Program-made: the position numbers and the translations under genes
The notes under the pieces: model-generated
What the model was told of the DNA's origin: nothing
Seen by the model: the letters and a program-made list of their open reading frames with translations, nothing else
Databases searched by the model: none
Shown here: piece after piece, positions 34,943 through 45,695 of the stretch
Layout: the number at the start of each line of letters is the position of its first letter
Numbering within the stretch: the first letter of the stretch is position 1
NCBI RefSeq assembly: GCF_033807715.1
Contig: NC_084599.1
Location: 32,650,160 to 32,714,159, forward strand
From: Cololabis saira
Taxonomy: Eukaryota; Chordata; Actinopteri; Beloniformes; Belonidae
Reading direction: 5' to 3'
Length of the DNA: 64,000 nucleotides

Positions 34943-36924
34943 TCAATGGGTGTCTTTAAAGGACAAAAGTATTGATTTAAATGGAGTTTTAAGTGTCATT
35001 ACTCGGGTCGTTGTTATCCATCCATATTGCCCATTCTCCGTCGGCGGCATGGCATATATTGACCTGCTGCTGCTGGTTTCAGCGAGATCTCCTGCAAATA
35101 AGAGAGTCATTCTATAATTAGGGGTACATTTCATATCAACCAAAAGTGACAAAATCAGTTTTCTTTTTTGATAAAAAATCTAGTTGTTTCCATAATATAC
35201 CCCCTAAATGTGCTAAATTCATTAATTGCCAAGCTTAAACTCTAATTACATATTAAATATTTTAATGAAAATAAACATTGGACTACGTGTTACGGACAAA
35301 TGTGTCATATACAACAAGAACTAGGTACTACACATTTGATAATACATTTGTTTGAAAGGTTTTGAGTCTGTTCACCAGGGGTTTTAAGGTTGCCTGTCTA
35401 AGTGATTCGAAAATATGAATTTTGAGCTTCATAATGGACATTCTATGGGATGTTATCAGGAGGGATTAATAATTTCAACATAAATGCATATTACACTGAA
35501 TTTAGAGTTATTCACAAATCTTATGTAAGACCTCCCTCTCTACAGATATCCCCCATCTTTTTGTTAGTTTAGTCAATATTTAAAAGATATATGACACAAA
35601 AACCATTCATAACACAGTTGACAGGCACAAATTACTATGTAATTAGGCAACTCCTATGTAATTACTATGTAATGTCTGTGTTATAACAATAGTTCATGAA
35701 TGTTTTTTTTATCAACAACACTCAATATAAGCATAAACTATGACAATAAACTGCCAACATTGTCAACCGTGTTAATCCCTGTTAACTGTGTTAAAGTTTG
35801 TGGGTAACACAGTTGACATTTCGGCCATTTTAGGGCCTTGTGCTAACTGCAGACCTTGGACCTGTCACTACATGGCCTTGATCAACTCATGTTTTTATAC
35901 AGTTTCTCTGTATTTTTGTAAAAATAACATGTAAAGCAAGTTCACAAGAACATGTTGATAACACAGTTGACGATCAATTAACCCACTCTATGTGCACACA
36001 ATAATATTGAGGAAATATTGAAGAGGAGGAGTAGAAATTTACCACACTGTCTTCAAATCTCCCTCCCTGAAGGAAGGGGCATCATATAATTTTGGACATG
36101 TGGCTTTGGAGCAAACCATTGCTGATTTATAGGGGTTTTTTCAATGGGTAACACAGTTGACAGAGATTTCTCTGACTCTTACACACACAAAGTGGATGAT
36201 TTATGTACATGCATGAACCAAATAGTTTTTAAAACACCTTTCTCATATTTTAAATGATTATTTTGAACAAATAATTATGGAAATTAAATACAAAAAAATT
36301 TATTTTAGTGTTAATCTGAAGAGCAAAACCTGACATTTAGCAAATCGGACAGCACAAAAACAACAAAATCCAGTATAGAATAAGCATTTTTTGAAAAATA
36401 AATTATGGAATCTGTTGACTTTTTTGTATTAAATGAAAGAGAAATGTGCCCTGATACAAAGTTGATCATTGCTTTAAGTGAATATTTAGTAAAATTGATA
36501 AATACAGCCCATGGACATGACATGTACCCCTAATTATAGAATGACTCAAGACATGTTTCACTGTTTCATTGAAGCTCCGAGTTCAGGTTTAAGAGACAAT
36601 AAGAGCCTTTTTTACTTCAGGAGGACACTTACTATCTGCCATCTCCTCTGCAGGCGAGTTTGACAAGGTCTGATCTGGCAAGAAACCAACTAAAAAACAG
36701 AGCACAAAGACTTTGTAAGGACACAGTTTTTTTTTAAACAAAGCTCTCTCTTGGGGCTGTCAAATGACCTTTACATGAAGGTCATATTTAATGAACTTGA
36801 GTTCATGAAAAGTTAGAGACTCACATATCTTGGGCGGGTTGCACTTGTGCATCTTCCGATAATAGAGCTCCTTCTTCACATTCTCGTTGTGAATTAGGTC
36901 TTGATGAACGTAATTCACCGACAT
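34943..36924 (-). CDS. cfap144: CFAP144 (FAM183)-like axonemal protein, three coding exons
   Basis: Minus-strand exons 36825-36924, 36633-36689 and 34943-35091 (100+57+149 nt) join in frame to 101 aa. Donors are GTGAGT and GTAAGT; acceptors TTTTTTAG and TATTTGCAG. Exon 1 encodes MSVNYVHQDLIHNENVKKEL followed by YYRKMHKCNPPKI, matching the family pattern VHxxxIxxExxKKELxxxK...NP..K. Exon 2 ends ...SPAEEMAD like the EEPADA segment. Exon 3 has YAMPPTENGQYGW (65-77), like the family's TENQxYGW. CFAP144/FAP144 is a small protein bound to axonemal doublet microtubules. The tail after Trp77 does not resemble the family and the protein is shorter than the roughly 130 aa I expect, so the true last exon may be missed or the gene decaying. 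The convergent neighbour EBNA1BP2 and an upstream X-box support the call. I chose the ATG at 36924 because the upstream open frame crosses an (AAAAG)n repeat. Confidence 0.7.
35104..36547. mobile_element. TIR transposon filling CFAP144-like intron 2
   Basis: The left end GAGTCATTCTATAATTAGGG and the right end (reverse complement GAGTCATTCTATAATTAGGG) are perfect inverted repeats for at least 26 bp. The same four bases AAGA flank both sides (35100-35103, 36548-36551). The core has four direct copies of TAACACAGTTGAC (35610, 35805, 35959, 36149) and two near-matches in the opposite direction (35762, 35781). No transposase ORF. A 4-bp duplication leaves the superfamily open. Confidence 0.75.
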
Positions 36925-36933
36925 AATTACGAC

Positions 36934-36975
36934 AAAAAAAAGAAAAGAAAAGAAAAGAAAAGAAAAATAAAAACC
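36934..36975. repeat. (AAAAG)n repeat in the CFAP144-like 5' UTR region
   Basis: A short run of AAAAG units between the X-box and the start codon (T/C-rich in the transcript direction). Confidence 0.85.
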
Positions 36976-37035
36976 CAGATTAAAAGGCGCAACAAACGTG
37001 TGGCCCGGGTTTGAGCGCTCTGGGTCTGAACTCGC

Positions 37036-37048
37036 GTTGCCTAGCAAC
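37036..37048 (-). promoter_or_regulatory. RFX X-box (ciliary promoter motif)
   Basis: GTTGCCTAGCAAC fits the X-box consensus GTNRCC-N-RGYAAC at every position. It lies 112-124 bp upstream of the CFAP144-like start codon in GC-richer DNA, the usual place for RFX2/3 sites in motile-cilium genes. Binding is inferred from the motif and position. Confidence 0.75.
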
Positions 37049-37129
37049 AGTTGATGCGGCTTCGTTGCATGTGCGTTCGCCGACCACGCGATGGCGCCAC
37101 ACACTCACATCTGCGGCGCATCCTCCCTC

Positions 37130-37460
37130 CGACCAACATCAAATACTAATAGTTGATCAAAAATAAAGAAACAAATGTATATTTTGAGGATTAAAAAAAA
37201 AAAAAAAAAAAACACACACTACCTTCCCTAATTCTAGACTAACTTTTTAACTCTGGTTAAAATGACAGTCCTCCCAATTCTACATTACAGTGATATAGTA
37301 AATACAGTATTAGATAGTTTTCTTTATTTGCATTTTTCCAACTTAACTAACAAACTAAAAATGTTGATGACAAAGTAGGCCCCTTTTTACTTCAGTTCAT
37401 ATTTAAACTATTTATTTACATATTTTTATGTAGTTAAAGTAACACAATAGATACAGATAT
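37130..37460. other. Non-genic stretch with poly(A) run
   Basis: An A-run at 37193-37212. No gene or element end is recognised. Confidence 0.4.
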
Positions 37461-37560
37461 TTGATTTGATTTGATTTGACGATTTATTTTGAACATGCAT
37501 GTTAAAAAAGAATACAAAAAAGTAAAAAAATGAAATACATATAGATAGATATAGGTGATA
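37461..37560 (-). mobile_element. LINE 3' tail
   Basis: (GATTT)n followed by 'acgatttattttgaacatgc' is a minus-strand LINE 3' terminus with its short tandem tail. Only the end remains. Confidence 0.5.
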
Positions 37561-37567
37561 TAGTAAA

Positions 37568-38138
37568 TAGGTCTGCCTCCAAAACCCTTCTCATTAAACT
37601 TGACGTCATCTCCCACACCGCCGTCCTCTTTGTTACAGGTGCTCCTTTTAACACCCATCACTGTAACCTCGACTCACCTGTCAACTGGCCTTCACTTCAC
37701 TCCCGTACACTGATCCACTGGTATCACTTCATCTACAAAACCATCACTGGAAGCACCCCTTCATATCCTGGCTCACTACTTAATATCAACATCAGTAATA
37801 TGAACCTACGTTCAAGCAGTTACATTAACTTATTACCTCCTTTGGCCAGAATTCATTTCAGCTGCTGCTGGTGATTGGAATCATCTGCAGCAAACACTTA
37901 AACTTCACACATTCCTCCCATTCTCCTCCTTCAAAAATACACTCCCAACATTAATCTGTGATCATTGCACATGTTTTTACTCATATTTTTTACGTGTTGT
38001 GTGTTTTTTATATATATCGTGTTTGATTGTTTCACTGTGATTGTATGTGTTTGACTCTTTGTGCTGCCTTTTGCCCAGGTCGTCATTGTAAATGAGAAAC
38101 TGACTTACCTGGTTAAATAAAGGTTAAATAAATAAAAT
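37568..38138 (+). mobile_element. LINE (CR1/L2-type) 3' fragment
   Basis: Broken reverse-transcriptase-end coding wording ('ctcactgtaacctcgactca' region) is followed by the diagnostic 3' UTR 'ttgcccaggtcgtcattgta', 'aatgagaaactgacttacct' and the tail GGTTAAATAAAGGTTAAATA. 5' truncated, with stops in all frames. Confidence 0.7.
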
Positions 38139-39842
38139 ATGCTCTTTACTGACTCGATTATGTCAATAAAGCTCATCAAAAGTTGACGGCTCAATTGTTT
38201 TGGTTAATGGTTGATGGATTTACTGGTACATTAATTAATTAACCAGCAATAATTATGACAGACGCTCAGTCATGGATGATCAAAACAAAAAACAAAAAAA
38301 CAAACAACCAAGAAGTATTAAAATCATAGTCATAGAATAGAGGAAAAACTTGTGTCCACAATTTGGAAAGCTAACTGAAATGTATGTTCAGCATTTGTGT
38401 TTAAAAGTGGCCCACATGGGTAATTAGTTAGATTGTTGCCTGTTAATTCTCTGTTTGTCCCATTTAATCAGTGAACTAATTATTCAAGGCATGCTTTCAG
38501 ATCTGGGTTCTTGGTTAGCAGGGGTATATGAAACATCTCTAATTATGTTCACTAGGTGCCCAAATGATTCATTCAGCTGGCATTAAAATTATTGATGAAT
38601 GAAAGATAAAGGGACAGATGCTGGTTTGTAACACTTTCGGTTGAATATTGTTTGATTTTTTGCAGTTTGAGGACGATTCCTGCTCTTGTATAGTTTTTTC
38701 ATTTAAGATAATATGCAGCAGTCTGAAGATGTTATTTTTATTTTGTTTTAATGCAAACTCTAAAATTGTGCTGTGTAATTACTTTTTATTTTTTTTATTA
38801 AGTTAGAAATACAAAAGAAAATACATTTATAGAAATAATTATTTTCACACAAAACTATTTATTTCTCTAATCATGAAGTTGAAATGGGTCAAAGGAGTCT
38901 TTTTATTTGATAAATGAATGATTCATCTCGTAAAGTCAGATTTGTAAACTAACGATTCTGGTAAATCAGAGATATTTCTGTTTTATTATAGACTAATAGG
39001 CTAATTAAAAATGTTCTCAAAGTTTTTCAGTAATATGTTAATGAATACTGATTAAAAAGGCCAGAGCCTTCAAATAGAAGTGCTCGTTACATCATTAGTG
39101 GGGCACCATGTAAATATTGATCACTTAATCCAATTCATATAAAATACTGACTCATAATGCATATAACTTTTTGTGTATTTAAATACTGGAATAGGAATTT
39201 CCCTCCAATTCAACCTCCCTAGTCTGTTATTCAGACTGAACTTTATACACGTATGTAAAATATTACTGATGAAAGTGCAGAGTTCTGGCGCATCAGAGCC
39301 ACCCGTGAACACACAGCAACATCTAATTGTGTTAAGGACTCCTCAGTCACCGGTTGATTGATGCATCTAGTTAACTTCTGGTTCTCTCCTGATTGGCAGA
39401 TGTCCTTACATGGAAATACTATAGTGAAAACCTTAATACCACACCATAAAATACATAAAATATATATGATAAGTATTGCTTTGAAAATGTTACAAAAGTA
39501 AAAGCATGGAAAATAACTTCCTTTTGGGTATCTCATTTTTCTTTAATCACTATTCATTTAAGTTAAGATTTTTGCTCACAAAATGGACAACACTATATTG
39601 GTTTAAAGGACCCAAGAGTGTATACAAGCAAAGCTGAAAAGATGAGTTGATTATTCACTGAAAGGACATAAATTAGGCAAATATTCGGATGACATTTCCT
39701 GCTACAGTACTTTCTACAAATCAAAATAAGCAACCAACCCACGCAGCAAATAATCAGCAGACTAATCCATGATGAAAACAATCACTAGTTGCAATTAGAC
39801 AAAAAAAAAGCTAAACAGAAGATCTAAAGAAAAAAGAAGAAG
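38139..39842. other. Non-genic stretch; TAATTA-rich block at 38400-38640
   Basis: No gene recognised. Around 38400-38640 the DNA is complex, not repeat-like, and dense in TAATTA/ATTAA homeodomain-type words ('gggtaattagttag', 'aactaattattcaaggcatg', 'ctctaattatgttc', 'aaaattattgatgaatg'). This is the texture of a vertebrate conserved non-coding element, but conservation cannot be seen from one sequence. Confidence 0.4.
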
Positions 39843-40015
39843 GTTCCTGGTTTAAACCCAGGCTGTGTGGAGTCTGCATGTTCTCCCCGTGTACTCTGGT
39901 TTTCCCCCCAGTCCAAAAACATGCAGGTAAGGCTAACTGGTGAGTTTAAATTAGCCATAGGGGCAAGTGTGAGCACGTGAAGCCCTCTGAGGGACAGGCG
40001 ACCTGTCCAGGTGTC
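39843..40015 (-). repeat. CATCC-family interspersed repeat, partial, minus strand
   Basis: 'ggtttaaacccaggctgtgt', 'gagtctgcatgttctccccg' and 'aggcgacctgtccagg' are the reverse complement of the family seen at 26203-26541. Only part is left. Confidence 0.55.
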
Positions 40016-42167
<2,152 letters not shown>

Positions 42168-42171
42168 AGAC

Positions 42172-42720
42172 CAGGGATGGGCAACCCCAAATGTTGAAAG
42201 AGCCATATTGGACTAAAAGCACAAAAAACAAATATTTCTGGAGCCGCAAAAAATTAAAAGTCTTGGAATGAAGGCAAATGGCGAAAGGTGTCGAGAAAAA
42301 AGTCAAAAAGTCGAGGAAAAAGTTGAAATGTTGAGAAAAAAGTTGAAATGTCGTGATTAAAAAAGAAAGGAAAAAGGAAGAAAAAAGAAAACAAGGAAAG
42401 AAGAAGAAAAAAAAAGAAAAAAGAAGAAAAAAAGAAGAAAAGATGGAAAAAAGAAAAAAAAGAAAAAAAAAAAGAAAAAAGAAGAAAAAAAGAGAAAAAA
42501 GGAAGAAGATAAAAGAAGAAAAAAGGAAAAAAGGAAGAAAAATAGAGAAAAAAGGAAGAAAGAAGAAAAAAAGGAAAAAAAGAAGAAAAAAAAAGAAAAA
42601 GAAGCAAAAAACTGAAAAAAAGGAAAAAAAGGTCAAACATTTTTGTAAAAGCTCCAGGAGCCACTAGGGCGCCGCTAAAGAGCCGCATGCGGCTCTAGAG
42701 CTGCGGGTTGCTGATCCCTG
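42172..42720 (+). mobile_element. hAT element, 'GGGATGGGCAACCC' family, copy A
   Basis: The left end CAGGGATGGGCAACCC matches the right end in reverse complement (CAGGGATCAGCAACCC). An exact 8-bp duplication GTTTAGAC flanks them (42164-42171, 42721-42728). Shared blocks 'gagccgcaaaaaattaaaag' and 'taaagagccgcatgcggctc' tie it to the copies at 62074 and 63763. The centre (42353-42630) is an almost pure purine tract. Confidence 0.9.
42353..42630 (+). repeat. Polypurine (GAA/GAAAA) tract inside hAT copy A
   Basis: Nearly all A/G on + for about 275 bp, with irregular GAAAA/GGAAGAA units. The long Phe/Leu or Lys/Glu ORFs on both strands are translations of this tract. Confidence 0.95.
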
Positions 42721-42728
42721 GTTTAGAC

Positions 42729-43889
42729 ACTCCGGCAATTGTAGATTTTTGCCAAATGATTAATGTCCTTTGTTCTGGCCCTCAGCCTGCACCAGCTCCT
42801 AGTGTTCACCTGGAGCTGCCTTTCTTCTTTTGCATGTTCAGATATGCATGCTGTGTGATGGGCTGTATGATCCCTGGCCGCGGATCGGGTTTTCTTCCCT
42901 ACCCTCGGGTTGGCGTTCCCCACTGCTGCCGTTGGTCCGGTGGTCATCCACCCTGCCAGTGCACAGATGGGAAGGAGATTTTAAAGCCACGCAGTCCTCA
43001 AGGCAGCACTTGCTGTCTACTCAGCTTGCCACATTTGTTCTGCTGCACTCGCCGTGTGAACCGTGTAGCTCGCTTCGTCTTGTGTATGCTGAGCTCATTG
43101 TAAATGAACGTCTGTGCAGTTGGTGGTTTAGTTTGTGCTTTTTTGTTCCTTGCTTTCTTTTCTTTTCTTTTGACTCACCTCCTCACCTTTGAGAGGTTGC
43201 TTTCATTTATTTTTTTTTATCATTGCTGTATTAATGATTTCTAATCTCCTCTATGAATTAAACGACTTTGAGTTCCACCAACTACATCTGGTCCATGTGA
43301 CAGCTCTTTGTTTTGCTTTAAGTAAGTTATCCACTGGAGCGCCCCAACAGCAGAAGACCACATCGTGTGCGTTGGGCTTGGTTCAGACTCTCAGCCCAAG
43401 TCCAAGTCCAGATTTATTGGCGGTCTAAACGGCAAAAACCCCACAAGAAATGCAGGTTTTCCAGATCTGATTAAAACCACACATGGAGGTGTTTTCAAAC
43501 GCGATTCTCGTCATATTTTCACAGATGTGTCTCCGTCTAAATGGTTTTATCGCTCAAATAGGATTTCAAATAGTCTTTTTCGCCATTCACAACAAGGATT
43601 TCCACCGGAGTGGGTTCAGAAGACAACTCAGTTTGGTTTGACCCGTGATTCTGACATAACTGGCAGTTGACATGGCAACAACAACAACAGTTCATGGACA
43701 GCTGCTGTAATGTAGCACACAGTGTGTCTCTGGTGGTTTTTGTAACTTGTGGCAAATATGGAAATTTGTGACACAAGAAAAAAACAGATCACCATGCTCC
43801 TTTCTTTTCCTTTCTTCTCTCTAGCGAGGTATGTTACCATTGCAACTATTCGGATTAGGGAACATCAACGAGGACAGATAGATCACGTC
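42729..43889. other. Non-genic stretch
   Basis: No gene recognised. The overlapping ORFs (42708-43103, 42830-43192) have no shared domain, and both frames are open only by chance. Confidence 0.4.
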
Positions 43890-44106
43890 TAAGGCCACGT
43901 TTACACATAGCCGGGTATTTACAAAAACGGATATTTCCCCCTCTACGTTTTTAAAAATATCCTTGTTCACACGAACCCGGATAAATACGCTGTTAAGGTG
44001 CTATGAGCATCCAAACCTGCAGGGGGCAGTGTAACGAGAAGCGTAAAGTCATGCTAGCCAATCAGAATCCTGGAAAAAAACGTCAACAAATGACACGTGT
44101 GAAGCC

Positions 44107-44222
44107 TGAATAATATGGTTCTGCGTTAAATCGACGGCGTAGCCTACGTACGGTGCGGGTCGCACCGTACGCCGTAGACTCTGCGTTGGTGTAACGCGGA
44201 ACCATAAATCAGCCTGGACTGC
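44107..44222. mobile_element. Small palindromic MITE, copy 1
   Basis: About 115 bp with imperfect arms: 'atatggttctgcgttaaatc' at left, 'aacgcggaaccataaatcag' at right, and a GC-rich centre built of 'cgtacggtgcg / cgcaccgtacg'. The same family occurs at 45113-45243. Confidence 0.7.
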
Positions 44223-44288
44223 CAGTTACTTCCAAGACGGAACGAGAGTCTTTCGTTTGGAGTGACAGAGAAGTGGAGTTACTTTAAA

Positions 44289-45385
44289 CCGTGTCCACAC
44301 TGCATGCGACGCGAGCGAGCGTCAGCGTCAAAAACAGTTCCATTGCTTTATTTTTTATTTGCACTGTCTACACTGGTTGCGAGCGACGCAGCGCGATGAG
44401 GCGCGACGCGGTGCGCCGTTTTGAGTTGGACTTTTGTCGCACGCCCTGCTCCTATTTTCTTCCCGTCGGTCGCGTTGAAAGCCGGTTGAAAGTTGGAAAA
44501 AAAAGTTGAAAGCGCTGTAGGAAACAGTGATTTCAATACAAGAACCTCAATAAAGTGGCAGCTGCTGGAGGGAGATCGCCAAGGAGCTGGAAGGTTCTGA
44601 TAAGATAATAAGATATAATAAGAATCTTATCTTAATCTTATTAGGGCTTAATTTGTGCCGGATCCAACAAGATCTGGTACCTATTTGATCATTTCTCGTG
44701 TCCTCTGCTTTTTCCCACATCCCAGTAATGATCTGACATGCTCACATGTTTGCTGCTTTAACACCACGAACACGCCGGTCACTCCACGCTGTTCGCTGTT
44801 TGATTGCGTCAACACACGCCGTTATTTTGTTCGTTTTTTTCCCCACTTTGGTCGGACGTTAGACCTGCTTCTATTTTCTTCCTGCCGCCTGCGTTGAAAG
44901 TCGGTTGTAACCGCTGTAGGAAACAGTCATGATGAGGAACGGCTGATCCAGTTAGTTGAAATGAGAAGTTATCTCTATGATTCCTCCTCATTTCACTACA
45001 AAAACCTCAATAAAGTGGCAGCTGCTGGAAGGAGAGGGACAGGGAGCTGGCAAAGGGAGCGCACGGGCGGTTGGTGGGGCGAATAAAAGGCAAGTCTCGG
45101 GCGGGTGAATAAAGGCAGATTTACGGTTCCGCGTAAAATCGACGGCGTAGGGTACGCGGTGACGCGCACCGTTCGGTGAGTGCGCCGCGTACCCCAAGCC
45201 GTAAGGTCTGCGTTGGTGTAACGCGGAACCGTAAATCAGCCTTTTAAAAGGCGAGTCTCCGCTGTCAATCAAAAGAACGTGGTAGAACGTGGGGGCCGAT
45301 AACGCATTCAGTGTGGACAGAGCGCGTCCGATTCCACGCAGTGCGACGCGACAGTCGGACGCTCGCATGCAGTTAGGACAAGTAA
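44289..45385. mobile_element. Second nested TIR element
   Basis: The left end 'gtgtccacactgcatgcgac' matches the right end in reverse complement (TGTCCTAACTGCATGCGAGC). Inside is a direct repeat: the block 'gttgaaagccggttgaaag ... gctgtaggaaacagt ... cctcaataaagtggcagctg' near 44475-44570 recurs near 44893-45030. A further MITE sits at 45113. Confidence 0.55.
45113..45243. mobile_element. Small palindromic MITE, copy 2
   Basis: The arms 'ggcagatttacggttccgcg' and 'cgcggaaccgtaaatcagcc' are near-perfect inverted repeats around a GC-rich core. Same family as 44107-44222. Confidence 0.75.
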
Positions 45386-45695
45386 GTGTGACTTTAGAAT
45401 ATAAAACAGGTAAAATACAAGAAAATATTGACAGTGGCCAAACAAATTGTAAACACAGGTCGCACAAATGATGCTGGTGACGTTTCTGTTGCATTATGTG
45501 ACGTTCTAAATCCTAAATCTCCGTTTCCCTCCGTTTACAAGCAAACGTGGAAACTGAGTTTTTTGAAAATCTCCACTTTGGCCGGAGTTTTCAGAAATGA
45601 TTGTTTTTGGTGACTTTGAGCTTTGTTTTCGTGTAAACGAACGGCCAAAACGCATGAAAACGCCACCGTTTTTGCTCCGTGTAAACGGGGCCTAA

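Larger units (their letters stand above)
43890..45695. mobile_element. Outer TIR element with several elements nested inside
   Basis: The ends TAAGGCCACGTTTACACA (left) and TTAGGCCCCGTTTACACGGA (right, reverse complement) are inverted relatives, with more matching 'gtttacac' and 'aaacggatat / ccgttttt' words inside. A clean target duplication is not visible. It holds the nested elements listed at 44107, 44289 and 45113. Confidence 0.6.

Noticed and set aside
36760..37104. Longer CFAP144-like start (ATG at 37104)
   Set aside because: The in-frame extension runs through the X-box region and the (AAAAG)n repeat, giving a low-complexity FSFLFF stretch; the ATG at 36924 gives a start directly before conserved sequence.
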